From Marinobacter sp. BW6 (GTDB lineage Bacteria; Pseudomonadota; Gammaproteobacteria; Pseudomonadales; Oleiphilaceae), in contig NZ_VIRN01000064.1 in the NCBI RefSeq assembly GCF_008107725.1, forward strand, positions 930,001 to 994,000: 64,000 bases of DNA. Reading direction: 5' to 3'. Shown piece after piece: positions 8,467 to 17,441 of the stretch. Both the position numbers and the translations under genes were made by a program. Position 1 is the first letter of the stretch. Every line of letters starts with the position of its first letter. The notes under the pieces were generated by a model. That model was not told the origin of the DNA and did not search any database. It saw only the letters and a program-made list of their open reading frames with translations.

Positions 8467-9786
8467 CTAGTCGCCGGTAGTCAGGATTCTGGTGAGGTAG
8501 CTGTGCTCCAGAGTTTGTGGAAGATCAGTCGGTATCGGAATTCGCACGATATGCCCGCTGCCAGGCGCACAGTCCATGGCCTGGCCGTTTCGGTTTTCCA
8601 TGATACTGGCCGAGAACCGGATGTTGCCGGTCGGGCTGATCAGTTCCAGTTGGTCACCGGGAGCAAATTTGTTTTTCACGTCGATGGTCAGCCACTGGTC
8701 ATTCGCATCGGTGATAGTGCCGACAACCTGCTGGGTGCCGAGGAATGAGGAGCCCTGTTCGTAGGTCTGGTACTCCCGGGGCAGGTGGCGGCGGAGAAAG
8801 CCTTCGGTGTAGCCGCGGTTGGAGAGGGCCTCCAGTTCGTCCATCAGGCCCATGTCGAAGGGCTTGCCCTGCACGGCTTCGTCGATGGCGCGACGGTAAA
8901 CCTGGGTGGTGCGGGCGACGTAGTAGGTGCTCTTTGTCCGGCCCTCAATTTTCAGGGAGTGAACGCCCATCTTTGCAAGTTCCGCCACGTGCTGAACGGC
9001 TCTCAAATCCTTTGAGTTCATGATGTAGGTGCCGTGCTCGTCTTCGTAGGCGGGAATGAAGCCGCCCGGGCGGTTGGGCTCTTCCATCAGGATTTCTTTG
9101 GGCGCCACTTCCTGCACTTCGCCGCCGCTACTGGTGGCGATCAGGTCACCGGTCTGGTCGTGGCCGTGTTGAACCTGCTTGTAGTTCCATCGGCAGGCGT
9201 TGGTGCAGGCGCCCTGGTTGGCGTCCCGGTGGTTCATGTACCCCGAGAGCAGGCAGCGACCGGAATAGGCCATGCACAGGGCGCCGTGTACGAAGACTTC
9301 CAGTTCCATGTCCGGCACGCGGTCTCGAATCTCGCGGATCTCATTCAGTGCCAGTTCCCGGGACAGGATCACCCGGCTGATGCCCTGCCGCCGCCAGAAC
9401 TCCACGGTGGCCCAGTTCACCGCATTGGCCTGTACCGAGAGATGGATGGGCTGGTCTGGCCATTTCTCCCGCACCAGCATGATCAGGCCGGGGTCTGACA
9501 TGATCAGGGCGTCGGGCTTTTGTTCCAGTACTGGCGCTAGATCCCTGAGATAGGACCGTACCTTGTCGTTGTGAGGTGCTATGTTGGAGACAAGGTAGAA
9601 TTGTTTGCCCAGTTCGTGGGCCCGTTCAATGCCCGCGCCGAGCGCTGCAACGTCTTTGAAACTGTTGTTTCTTACTCTCAGCGAGTAGCGGGGCTGGCCA
9701 GCGTAGACCGCATCGGCGCCATAGGCGAAGGCGGTTTCCAGGTGTTCGGGGGTGCCCGCGGGGGCTAACAGTTCCGGGGTATTCAT
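8467..9786 (-). CDS. trhP: tRNA 5-hydroxyuridine synthesis protein TrhP (YegQ, U32 family)
   Basis: A 439-residue U32-family protein very close in pattern to E. coli YegQ: PELLAPAGT at the start, AYGADAVYAGQPRYSLRVRNN, and the U32 signature FVHGALCMAYSGRCLLSGY with its cysteines. TrhP takes part in prephenate-dependent hydroxylation of U34 in several tRNAs. The open frame extends to 9951, but the ATG at 9786 matches the family N-terminus. The gene is alone on its strand, upstream of the suf promoter region. Confidence 0.9.
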   Translation of the reverse strand: MNTPELLAPAGTPEHLETAFAYGADAVYAGQPRYSLRVRNNSFKDVAALGAGIERAHELGKQFYLVSNIAPHNDKVRSYLRDLAPVLEQKPDALIMSDPGLIMLVREKWPDQPIHLSVQANAVNWATVEFWRRQGISRVILSRELALNEIREIRDRVPDMELEVFVHGALCMAYSGRCLLSGYMNHRDANQGACTNACRWNYKQVQHGHDQTGDLIATSSGGEVQEVAPKEILMEEPNRPGGFIPAYEDEHGTYIMNSKDLRAVQHVAELAKMGVHSLKIEGRTKSTYYVARTTQVYRRAIDEAVQGKPFDMGLMDELEALSNRGYTEGFLRRHLPREYQTYEQGSSFLGTQQVVGTITDANDQWLTIDVKNKFAPGDQLELISPTGNIRFSASIMENRNGQAMDCAPGSGHIVRIPIPTDLPQTLEHSYLTRILTTGD

Positions 9787-9944
9787 GGTGGCTCCGGGCG
9801 ATTCTGAAAGTGGGGCATTTTGCCGTATGCCGCCGGGCGTTCCCTTGATCCTGCTCAAAGGTCTTATTGATTGTTTTCGGCTAACATGTGTACGCTCACG
9901 GTTCCGGTTTTTGGGACCGAAGCGTTGCAAAGGAGGAGTTCCAG

Positions 9945-10301
9945 ATGGCATTAAAGCCTCTGACGCCAGAGGTGGCGCGGGCTTCGCTGAGTGTCAGGGT
10001 CAGTTCCCTGATCAGTGTGCAGCTTGCTCGTGGCAAGGTTGGTGTGGAAGTCGTGGCGTCGCAGCTGCATATGAGCCGTTACACGCTGCATAAGAAACTG
10101 AAGCGGGAAGGGCTGACGTTTGCTCGTCTGCTAGAGGATGTTCGTCGCAGGCAGGCTTTGACCTACATGCAGGACAAGACCAAGCCGCTGGTGGAAATTG
10201 CCGAGCAGCTTGGGTTTTCGGAGTTGAGTGCATTCAGCCGGGCTTTCAAGCGCTGGATGGGAACATCCCCGGCTGAATATCGCTCTGTCAGGCTGTCCTG
10301 A
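9945..10301 (+). CDS. HTH-only AraC-family transcriptional regulator
   Basis: A 118-residue protein that is almost entirely an AraC/XylS DNA-binding domain with two helix-turn-helix motifs. The first is around VEVVASQLHMSRYTLHKKLKREG; the second ends FSELSAFSRAFKRWMGTSPAEYR. There is no ligand-binding arm, so it resembles small SoxS/MarA-type regulators, which are controlled by their own amount. The start at 9945 has an AGGAGG ribosome site 8 bases upstream; a longer frame from 9888 lacks one. It converges on fabB. Targets are unknown. Confidence 0.8.
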   Translation: MALKPLTPEVARASLSVRVSSLISVQLARGKVGVEVVASQLHMSRYTLHKKLKREGLTFARLLEDVRRRQALTYMQDKTKPLVEIAEQLGFSELSAFSRAFKRWMGTSPAEYRSVRLS

Positions 10302-10307
10302 TCCGGA

Positions 10308-11519
10308 TCAGACCTTTTTGAACACCAGAGAGGCATTGGTGCCGCCAAAGCCAAAGCTGTTGCTCATCACCAGGTCCAGTTTCTGGTTATCCATGCGTTC
10401 CCGCACGATCGGGTAGCCTTCGGCCCCTTCGTCGAGGGTCTCGATATTTGCCGATGGAGCAATAAAGCCGTCACGCAGCATGATCAGGCTGTAGATAGCC
10501 TCATGCACGCCCGCCGCACCCAGGGCGTGGCCGCAAAGGGGTTTGGTGGAGCTCAACGGCGGGATCTTGTCGCCAAACGTCTCTTTCAGGGCTTTCAGCT
10601 CGGTGATATCCCCGGCCGGGGTGCTGGTGCCGTGAGTGTTCACGTAGCTGATTTCGCCATCCAGATTCTTCATTGCCTGTTTCATGCAGCGCACTGCGCC
10701 CTCGCCACTCGGGGCAACCATGTCGGCGCCATCGGAAGTTGCACCGAAGCCGACGAGCTCTGCCAGGATGTTCGCGCCACGAGCTTCGGCGTGTTCCAGC
10801 GCCTCAAGCGCGAGTACACCGCCGCCACCGGAAATAACAAAGCCGTCCCGGTTTGCGTCATAGGTGCGCGAGGCCAGTTCCGGTGTGTCGTTATACTTGG
10901 TAGACAGGGCGCCCATGGCATCGAACAGCAGGCTCAGGGTCCAGTGGATATCTTCGCCGCCGCCGGCAAACATCACATCCTGGCGCCCGAGAGCGATCAG
11001 ATCTGCGGCATGGCCGATGGAGTGGGCGCTCGTGGCGCAGGCAGAGGTGATACCGTAGTTAATGCCGCGAATGCCAAACCCGGTTGCCAGTGACGCGTTA
11101 ATGGCGCTGCCCATGGTGCGGGGCACACGATAAGGGCCAACCCGGCGGATGCCGCGGTCGCGATGGGTGTCGATGGAATCGAGCAGTTCAACTGTCGAGG
11201 CGCCACCCTGGCCGAAGATGATGCCGGTGGTATCGGCCTTGATGTGCTCATCGGTCAGCCCGGCCTGCTCGATGGCTTCGCGCATTGCCAGGTAGGTGTA
11301 ACCGGAAGCCGGGCACATGAAGCGCCAAAGTTTCCGGTCAATCAATTCGGGCAGGTTCAGGTTGATCTGGCCACATATGTGGCTGCGCAGACCATTGTCC
11401 CGGGCTTCTTCGCTGAAGCCGATGCCGGAACGGGATTCCCTGAGTGACTGGGCGACTTCCTTCTGGTTGGTACCAAGGCTGGAAACAATGCCCATACCGG
11501 TGATTACAACACGACGCAT
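10308..11519 (-). CDS. fabB: 3-oxoacyl-[ACP] synthase I FabB
   Basis: A 403-residue beta-ketoacyl-ACP synthase I, which elongates unsaturated acyl chains after FabA. The Cys-His-His triad is visible: Cys161 in SACATSAHS, His in [13 protein letters not shown] (about 295) and His in [10 protein letters not shown] (about 332). It lies 11 bases downstream of fabA, the usual fabAB operon of gammaproteobacteria. Confidence 0.95.
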   Translation of the reverse strand: MRRVVITGMGIVSSLGTNQKEVAQSLRESRSGIGFSEEARDNGLRSHICGQINLNLPELIDRKLWRFMCPASGYTYLAMREAIEQAGLTDEHIKADTTGIIFGQGGASTVELLDSIDTHRDRGIRRVGPYRVPRTMGSAINASLATGFGIRGINYGITSACATSAHSIGHAADLIALGRQDVMFAGGGEDIHWTLSLLFDAMGALSTKYNDTPELASRTYDANRDGFVISGGGGVLALEALEHAEARGANILAELVGFGATSDGADMVAPSGEGAVRCMKQAMKNLDGEISYVNTHGTSTPAGDITELKALKETFGDKIPPLSSTKPLCGHALGAAGVHEAIYSLIMLRDGFIAPSANIETLDEGAEGYPIVRERMDNQKLDLVMSNSFGFGGTNASLVFKKV

Positions 11520-11530
11520 CCTGTTAACTC

Positions 11531-12040
11531 CTAAAAATCATCGGTCGAGGTGAACATGCCGACCCGCAGGTCTTTGGCAGTGTAGATTTCCCGGCCATCT
11601 ACTTCCATCCGGCCATCCGCGATTGCCATGGTCAGCTTTCGTCTGATCACGCGCTTGAGGTCGAGGCGGTACGTGACTTTTTTCGCCGTGGGTAGCACCT
11701 GACCAGTGAATTTCACTTCACCAGAGCCCAGTGCACGACCCTTGCCTTCACCGCCACCCCACGCCAGGAAGAATCCCACCAGCTGCCACATGGCGTCCAG
11801 GCCAAGGCAACCCGGCATCACAGGATCGTCAACAAAGTGTACCTTGAAGAACCACAGGTCCGGGTTGATGTCGAGCTCGGCCACCAGGCTGCCCTTACCG
11901 TAGAGGCCATCGTCATCTGCGATATGCGTGACGCGGTCAAACATCAGCATCTCGTTGATGGGCAAACGCATGGAACCAGGGAAGAGCTCGCCATGGCCGC
12001 ATTTGATCAGGTCTTCTTTGTCAAAATGATCCGGGTTCAT
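11531..12040 (-). CDS. fabA: 3-hydroxydecanoyl-[ACP] dehydratase/isomerase FabA
   Basis: A 169-residue FabA that dehydrates 3-hydroxydecanoyl-ACP and isomerises the product to cis-3-decenoyl-ACP, the entry to unsaturated fatty acids. The active-site pair is present: His68 ([13 protein letters not shown]) and Asp82 ([10 protein letters not shown]), spaced 14 apart as in E. coli. It is the first gene of the fabA-fabB operon. A short inverted repeat lies 40-64 bases upstream of its start. Confidence 0.96.
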   Translation of the reverse strand: MNPDHFDKEDLIKCGHGELFPGSMRLPINEMLMFDRVTHIADDDGLYGKGSLVAELDINPDLWFFKVHFVDDPVMPGCLGLDAMWQLVGFFLAWGGGEGKGRALGSGEVKFTGQVLPTAKKVTYRLDLKRVIRRKLTMAIADGRMEVDGREIYTAKDLRVGMFTSTDDF

Positions 12041-12080
12041 AGTGCCAGTATCTCTGTTACAAAATGGTTTCCTTATACTT

Positions 12081-12104
12081 TAGCTCGAATTTCGCGATGA
12101 GCTA
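12081..12104 (-). promoter_or_regulatory. Inverted repeat in the fabA promoter region
   Basis: TAGCTC (12081-12086) and GAGCTA (12099-12104) form an inverted repeat with a 12-base spacer. A possible -10 (TATAAG, minus strand) lies next to it, about 35 bases upstream of the fabA start. It could be an operator for a fatty-acid regulator, but it does not match the FabR or FadR motifs I know. Confidence 0.3.
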
Positions 12105-12259
12105 TTGACCTTTAGTGGATGATTATTGGTTTGGAGTTACCGGATTTCGACTGTTCAGCCCGTTTGATGGTCATCAAGGTGGTTGCCTGGCCCTCCAAAT
12201 ACAATCATCTGGAGTCCGTTTTGTGAAATCCGGAGATTCGAAACTGGCAAGGAGGGCGT

Positions 12260-12775
12260 ATGTCCGGGAACGAGGAAACCATCGAAGGCAAGGTTCGGCG
12301 CGAGGGTGACCGGGTTATGGTGCGGTTGGAAAGAGAAACCGGGCACTTGCCGGAGAGAGTCTGGGAGATGTTGACAGACTCAGTGTATCTGGCCGAGTGG
12401 TTAGCGCCGGGTACACTCGACGCCAGGCCGGGCGGTCGGGTTCAACTGGATTTCGGCAACAGCGGTATGCCGATCGATTGCCGGGTCACGGATTGCCAGC
12501 CCAATCGTCGTCTGGCTTATTCCTGGAGTTCCGGCGATTCCCCCGAGCGGCCATTGGTATGGGAGCTTGAGCCCATTGATGAGGGCTCCCGCCTGTCACT
12601 GACATTACTGCTGCCTGATGATGAGCTGGTGCCCATTGCCTGCGCGGGCTGGGATGCGCACCTTGAAATGTTACTGGCGGCCCTGGAAGGGATCAGCATC
12701 CATTTTCCAGCCAGCCGTTTTCGACAGGCCAGGGCCCGGTTTGAGTTGCTGGTCAGGGAGCAATTAGCCGCCTGA
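12260..12775 (+). CDS. SRPBCC (AHSA1-like) family protein
   Basis: A 171-residue protein of the START/SRPBCC superfamily. The AHSA1-type start is seen in VRLERETGHLPERVWEMLTDSVYLAEWLAPG, and the conserved CRVTDCQPNRRLAYSW strand follows. Such proteins form a deep hydrophobic pocket and often bind lipids or other hydrophobic ligands; this one's ligand is unknown. GGAGG precedes the ATG. It is divergent from fabA and converges on nnrS. Confidence 0.75.
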   Translation: MSGNEETIEGKVRREGDRVMVRLERETGHLPERVWEMLTDSVYLAEWLAPGTLDARPGGRVQLDFGNSGMPIDCRVTDCQPNRRLAYSWSSGDSPERPLVWELEPIDEGSRLSLTLLLPDDELVPIACAGWDAHLEMLLAALEGISIHFPASRFRQARARFELLVREQLAA

Positions 12776-12783
12776 CCAGTAGT

Positions 12784-13968
12784 TCAGCCTTCGCGGCCAT
12801 CTGGTCTCGGGCTGGCCAGGATCCCGGTGTAGCGGTACAGGAACAGCCCGAAGGCAAGTAACCAGAGCAAAGTGCTGGAGCCAATGCCGGGGTGCCACGG
12901 AATAATCTCGAAGGCTGTGAGCACCCGGATCAGCGCGGCCAGATGAATGGCAATGAATGCAAGCACCATTCCCCTGGGTAACACCAGCGCTCTGCCACTG
13001 TGGCCGAGGGAGACCCGGGCGATGACTCCGAGAATCAGGCAACCAACGGCACCGGTTCCAGCCGCGTGACTCCAGGCGTTGGATGGCCAGCCGGCGAAGA
13101 GCGTGCCTGCCAACAGGAACAGGGCCACCGGCACCCACAGGATGGACAGGTGCAGAATCCAGAGCAGGGGTTCCTGGCGAACGAGCCAGCCCTTCCATCC
13201 TGCCAGACGCACCAGCATAAGCACACCGGACAGCAACGCCAGCAAACCGGTAACGGTTTGCCAGCCAGTCACCAGGGATGCCATCAGCAGAATCAGGCTG
13301 AATACAGTTGCCATGTCCAGCGCGGGATTGGTCTTTACAGCGTTACTGTCGAGTCCCCTCTGGCGCAACCAGCCGGTGGAAAACGCCGGAGTGATGCGGC
13401 CACCGACAATGCTGATCAGTGCCATGGCCATGATCAGGGCACCATAACTGAAGGCCATGTCGAGGCGGGTGACAAAGCCGATCTGCATCAACCAAAGCAG
13501 GCCGAGTACCACCATGATCATGAGTTGTCGTTTTTGCCTGGCGTGCCAGATTCGCCAGCCGGCATCCACCATCACCAGGGGCAGGAAAGCCAGGTTCACT
13601 CCCTGCACCAACCAATACGGCAGGTCGGCGCCAGTTGCCAACAGCAGGCGGCCGGCCAGCCAAACGCCCCACAGCAGCACCAACTTGAATCCGTGGGTGC
13701 GCTCGGTCTGGGTCCACACGCAGACGGCGGTTAACAGGAACCCCGCGATTGCTGCCGACAGGAAACCGAACAGCATCTCGTGCTGATGCCAGAGCAAGCC
13801 GGGCATCGCCAGGGGCAGGCTAATGACGCCATTGACCTGCATTACCCAGAGGGGAATGGCGGCAAGGGCCAGAACGGTCATGGACAGAAAGAAAATCCGG
13901 AAGGGGTAGGAAAATAACTGACTGACGCTGGCAGACGCCCGTTCAGGGGAAGTTGGAATGGCCCGCAT
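12784..13968 (-). CDS. nnrS: NnrS family membrane protein (first copy)
   Basis: A 394-residue polytopic membrane protein with about 12 predicted segments, including the NnrS hallmark LLWHQHEMLFGFLSAAIAGFLLTAV near residue 60. NnrS proteins are heme/copper-containing and protect against nitrosative stress during denitrification. The gene precedes the SirB-type gene on the opposite strand. An NsrR-like site lies 18-34 bases upstream of its start. A second, divergent nnrS lies at 23655-24812. Confidence 0.85.
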   Translation of the reverse strand: MRAIPTSPERASASVSQLFSYPFRIFFLSMTVLALAAIPLWVMQVNGVISLPLAMPGLLWHQHEMLFGFLSAAIAGFLLTAVCVWTQTERTHGFKLVLLWGVWLAGRLLLATGADLPYWLVQGVNLAFLPLVMVDAGWRIWHARQKRQLMIMVVLGLLWLMQIGFVTRLDMAFSYGALIMAMALISIVGGRITPAFSTGWLRQRGLDSNAVKTNPALDMATVFSLILLMASLVTGWQTVTGLLALLSGVLMLVRLAGWKGWLVRQEPLLWILHLSILWVPVALFLLAGTLFAGWPSNAWSHAAGTGAVGCLILGVIARVSLGHSGRALVLPRGMVLAFIAIHLAALIRVLTAFEIIPWHPGIGSSTLLWLLAFGLFLYRYTGILASPRPDGREG

Positions 13969-13985
13969 AGATGTCTCCCATATAC

Positions 13986-14002
13986 ATGTATTCTGAGTAT
14001 AT
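13986..14002 (-). promoter_or_regulatory. NsrR-like operator before nnrS
   Basis: ATGTATTCTGAGTATAT is an imperfect inverted repeat close to the gammaproteobacterial NsrR pattern ATGYATTTnnAATRCAT. It sits 18-34 bases upstream of nnrS. The match is to a degenerate consensus and is AT-rich, so it needs the company of the other two sites in the window to be convincing. Confidence 0.5.
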
Positions 14003-14090
14003 GTTAAACCCTGGCATCCGGGTTAACCATACCTGCTTGTAGGTAGATTGCGTACAATGCGGCAAAACGTTTGTTAACAAAGGAACTTTC

Positions 14091-14462
14091 ATGACCGCGT
14101 ACATGCTTCTCAAGCACCTGCACGTGACCACCGCGTACCTCACCATCACCCTGTTTGCCCTGCGCCTGCTGCTGGACGCCGTCGGAAGACCGGGCTGGCG
14201 CCAGACCCCGCTGCGGTTCATCCCCCACATCAACGACACCATTCTGCTGGTGGCGGCGATCTCGCTGGTTTTTGTGGCCGGGTACGCTTCGGCCATGCCC
14301 GGGTGGCTGATTGCCAAAATTGTATTGCTGGTCGGCTACATCATTGCCGGCGTATTCGCCCTGAAAACCACCCTCGGAAAGCCCGTTCGAATTTCTGCTG
14401 CGGTGCTTGCTCTGGTGCAGGTGAGCGCCATCCTGCATCTGGCAATGACCAAGCCATTCTGA
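14091..14462 (+). CDS. SirB family integral membrane protein
   Basis: A 123-residue membrane protein with four predicted segments and the SirB start pattern LLKHLHVTTAYLTITLFALR. The conserved PHINDTILL motif follows near residue 45. The biochemical role of this family is not known. An RBS (aaagga) precedes the ATG. It converges on the ion channel gene, leaving one base between them. Confidence 0.8.
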   Translation: MTAYMLLKHLHVTTAYLTITLFALRLLLDAVGRPGWRQTPLRFIPHINDTILLVAAISLVFVAGYASAMPGWLIAKIVLLVGYIIAGVFALKTTLGKPVRISAAVLALVQVSAILHLAMTKPF

Positions 14463-14463
14463 G

Positions 14464-15285
14464 TCAGCGCTTTTCGCTGATCTGCTTCGTCAGCTCCGCC
14501 AGCTGTACCTGAACGGCCTGGAGCTGGCGGGCAATCTCGTCTCGCTCATCATGGGCCTTCTGGGCCTGCTTGGCGTTCTGCTCCTCGCTCATGACCTCCA
14601 GGATCGCCCCGATCATCATGTTCAGGAAAACAAACGCCGTCAGGAAAATGAACGTGATGTAGAAAATCCAGCTGAGCGGGTATTGCTCCATGGTGGCGTA
14701 CATCACATCGGTCCAGTCCTCGAAGGTGGCCACACGGAAGAGTGTCAGCATGGCAATGGCCACATCACCCCAGAGCTCCTCATCTACACTGGTAAAGAAC
14801 ATTGAGCCCATGGCCGCGTAGATATAGAAAATGATGAACATCAGCAGGGCGATATAGCCCATGCGCGGAATCGCTTTTAACAGCGAGTTGATCAGGAACC
14901 GGAGTTCCGGAACCACGGATACCAGGCGCAATACCCGGAACACCCGCAACAGACGCCCCAGCAACACCGCTTCAGAATTATCCAGAGGAATCAGACTGCC
15001 GATCACCACCAGGGTATCGAACAGGTTCCAGCCGTCGAACAGAAAGCGTTTCTTGTTTGCGCATACACTAAAACGGAACAGGATCTCCATCAGGAAAAAC
15101 AGCGTAATGCCGTTGTCCATCACGATGAGCGACTTCTCCACCAGGGGGGGCAGGTCATAGGTTTTGGCACCAATGGTCAGTGCCGACAGGATGATGATGG
15201 CAATGACAGCACCCTGAAAAACCTTGCTGGACTCAATGCGGCGGAGTTTCTCGAAACCGGAGGCGGGGTTCAATTGGGGCGACAT
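14464..15285 (-). CDS. Voltage-gated cation channel (BacNav/BacCav type)
   Basis: A 273-residue single-repeat six-segment channel. S4 carries four arginines every third residue (111, 114, 117, 120). The pore helix is followed by the filter TFEDWTD (187-193), then S6 and a C-terminal coiled coil (about 232-272) that would hold the tetramer. NaChBac and NavAb have LESW-type filters. Here Asp replaces the Ser and Met positions that were changed to Asp to make the calcium-selective CavAb. Calcium permeability is therefore my inference, not something the sequence proves. The gene is alone on its strand. Confidence 0.85.
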   Translation of the reverse strand: MSPQLNPASGFEKLRRIESSKVFQGAVIAIIILSALTIGAKTYDLPPLVEKSLIVMDNGITLFFLMEILFRFSVCANKKRFLFDGWNLFDTLVVIGSLIPLDNSEAVLLGRLLRVFRVLRLVSVVPELRFLINSLLKAIPRMGYIALLMFIIFYIYAAMGSMFFTSVDEELWGDVAIAMLTLFRVATFEDWTDVMYATMEQYPLSWIFYITFIFLTAFVFLNMMIGAILEVMSEEQNAKQAQKAHDERDEIARQLQAVQVQLAELTKQISEKR

Positions 15286-15504
15286 GGCAGGCGACGGCTC
15301 CAGATGATTCGGGGAAGGCCGAATTCTAAAGGGCCGGGACAGAATTGGATAGCCTCAACAACAGACGATCGTGTTGCAAAGTACGCGGCTGCACGCAATT
15401 AGCAGGATTTATTCAGCTAGATCAGAAATATTCATTCGTGCGATGGGCAAACCCTTCCCATAATCAACTCGCAAACAATAAAACCAAAAAGCGAGTGACA
15501 TTCC

Positions 15505-16857
15505 ATGGAAGATAGACCGGAGTTAGCCGGCTGGCGCTGGGGGCCGTTCACGTTCCGCGTGCCGTTTTACCACACGCGTCTGTGCTGGTCCGAGTTCCTG
15601 CAGGGGCTGTTTGTTTCGGCCGCCACAGGCCTGGCCCTGATCCCCGTGATGACGGCCTTCTTCGGCCTCAGTTTTGAAGAAGCGGTCGCATTGTCGATGA
15701 TCCACGCCTCCCTGATTGCCTCGGCGGTGATCGTTTTCGGCGAGCCCTATGCGGGAGGCTGGATTACCCCGGCGTTGCCCCTGATCTTGGCGTTTGTGAT
15801 AGGAGGTTACGAGGACCCGGTCAGCCGTTTCCAGGCAATGACCGCCTTGAGCCTGGTATTCGCTACCCTTGTGCTGTTTCTGGGGATCACCGGCCTGGGC
15901 CGGCGCTTCGTGATCTGGCTGCCCGATACCCTCAAGGCCGGCATTATCCTCGGAGCCTCGATTGCCGCACTCAAGCGGGTGTTCGTGGACGATGCCGAGC
16001 GCTTTCTGCTTGAACAGCCTATCGCTACCGGGCTTGCCTGCGCCATCTGCCTGATATTCACTTTCTCCATTCCGATGCAGAAGCTCAAGGAGCGCAGCCG
16101 GTTCTTCTTTATGCTGGGAGCCCTGGGCCTGCTGCCGGGCTTTCTGGCCGCGGCCATCGTCGGGCCCTTGGTTGGCGAGGTGAATTTCGATATTCAATGG
16201 GGAATCCTGGTGCCACCACTGGGCGAGGCCTTGGCAAAGGTTTCTCCGCTGGCCATTGGCTGGCCGTCCCAGGAGATGATTCTCCAGAGTATTCCGCTGG
16301 CACTGATTGCCTACATCATCCTGTTTGGCGATCTGGTCACCGGGAATGAAGTGTTGCGGGACGGCTTGAAGGTGCGCAAGGACGAGCATGTGGATATCAA
16401 CCTCAACCGCACCCACTTTTCCCTGGCGATCCGTAACGCCATCATGGGCATTGTTGCCCCATTCTTTCCGACCCAGGGCGCGGTCTGGACCGGTGTTCAC
16501 GTAATCGTGGTGCAGCGCTGGAAGCAGGGGCCAAAGGCCATGAACAGTCTCCACAGTGGCCTGGCCTCGTACTACCTGATGGGCCTGCCGTTTATCTTCT
16601 TCCTCCTGCCACTGCTGACCGGGCTCAAACCGCTGCTGGGGGTGGCACTGTCGCTGACTCTTGTGCTTACCGGCTTTGCCTGCGCCTATATTGCCATGTC
16701 GATCCCGAGGGACAATGCTTCCCGGGGCACGGTGGTTCTGATTGGCGCTGCTCTGGCATTCTTTGAGCCTTGGATGGGGCTGTTGATTGGCGTCGTGGCA
16801 ACCCTGGCTCTGGTAGGCTGGGACCGGAGCCCGGATCCTATTCCTCACGATGAGTGA
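15505..16857 (+). CDS. Polytopic membrane transporter, UraA/SLC26-like
   Basis: A 450-residue protein with about 12-14 hydrophobic segments. The overall arrangement and glycine-rich helices (PALPLILAFVIGGYED, TLKAGIILGASIAALKRVF) suggest the UraA/SLC23-SLC26 transporter fold. I cannot assign a substrate, and the family call is tentative. It stands alone with a 219-base AT-richer upstream region. It ends 24 bases before the convergent EVE-domain gene. Confidence 0.6.
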   Translation: MEDRPELAGWRWGPFTFRVPFYHTRLCWSEFLQGLFVSAATGLALIPVMTAFFGLSFEEAVALSMIHASLIASAVIVFGEPYAGGWITPALPLILAFVIGGYEDPVSRFQAMTALSLVFATLVLFLGITGLGRRFVIWLPDTLKAGIILGASIAALKRVFVDDAERFLLEQPIATGLACAICLIFTFSIPMQKLKERSRFFFMLGALGLLPGFLAAAIVGPLVGEVNFDIQWGILVPPLGEALAKVSPLAIGWPSQEMILQSIPLALIAYIILFGDLVTGNEVLRDGLKVRKDEHVDINLNRTHFSLAIRNAIMGIVAPFFPTQGAVWTGVHVIVVQRWKQGPKAMNSLHSGLASYYLMGLPFIFFLLPLLTGLKPLLGVALSLTLVLTGFACAYIAMSIPRDNASRGTVVLIGAALAFFEPWMGLLIGVVATLALVGWDRSPDPIPHDE

Positions 16858-16881
16858 CAAGCCGATGGCGGATGCCCTGTG

Positions 16882-17340
16882 TCAGCCAGCCTGGCTCAGG
16901 ATTATCTGCCACTCTTCTTCACCGACAGGCATGACGGAAAGCCGGTTACCTTTGCGGACCAGAGGCAGGCTGTCCAGCCCGGCCATGGATTTCAGCTCAT
17001 CCAGCGGGATCAGCCTTGGCAGGGTGCGGACATAGGCCATGTCCACGGCCTGCCAGCGCGGTTTTTCCTTTGTGCTCTTGGCGTCGTAGTAGGGCGATTC
17101 CGGGTCAAACTGGGTCGGATCGGGGTAGGCGCTGCGAACGACCTTCACAATGCCGGCAATCCCGATGTGCTTGCAGCTGGAGTGATAGAGGAAAACCTCG
17201 TCGCCTTCTGCCATGCGGGCCAGAAAATTCCGGGCCTGGTAGTTACGCACGCCGTCCCAGGGGATCACCCCGTCCGGGGCTTTGGCAAAATCCTCAATGC
17301 CACACTCCGCAGGTTCTGATTTAACCAGCCACTTGGTCAT
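16882..17340 (-). CDS. EVE domain-containing protein
   Basis: A 152-residue protein made of one EVE domain, starting TKWLVKSEPAECGIEDFAK and containing GDEVFLYHSSCKHIGIAGIVKV. EVE domains are PUA-like and bind modified bases; the cellular role of the stand-alone proteins is not settled. A TATAAT on the minus strand (about 17382-17387) may be its -10, placed between this gene and the narK terminator. Confidence 0.88.
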   Translation of the reverse strand: MTKWLVKSEPAECGIEDFAKAPDGVIPWDGVRNYQARNFLARMAEGDEVFLYHSSCKHIGIAGIVKVVRSAYPDPTQFDPESPYYDAKSTKEKPRWQAVDMAYVRTLPRLIPLDELKSMAGLDSLPLVRKGNRLSVMPVGEEEWQIILSQAG

Positions 17341-17391
17341 GATGTCCGCCCCCTGTCATCAAATCTGCCTCTTTACGAGCAGCGATTATAC

Positions 17392-17415
17392 GAAAAGAGC
17401 CCCGTAGTGCGGGGC
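17392..17415 (-). terminator. Terminator after narK
   Basis: GCCCCG (17399-17404) pairs with CGGGGC (17410-17415) around a 5-base loop. On the minus strand the hairpin is followed by TCTTTT. It lies 26 bases beyond the narK stop. Confidence 0.7.
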
Positions 17416-17441
17416 AACGAGGCGCAATCAATCCGGCGGCT

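Noticed and set aside
10296..10313. CTGATCCGGATCAG palindrome at the convergent ends of the AraC-type gene and fabB
   Set aside because: It is self-complementary with no real loop and overlaps the stop of fabB; the adjacent T-run is short. I do not call it a terminator.
15523..16860. Minus-strand open frame of 445 codons across the 15.5-16.9 kb transporter
   Set aside because: Rich in Gln, His, Gly and Arg with no domain; the plus-strand frame has 12 or more clean membrane segments and a plausible start.
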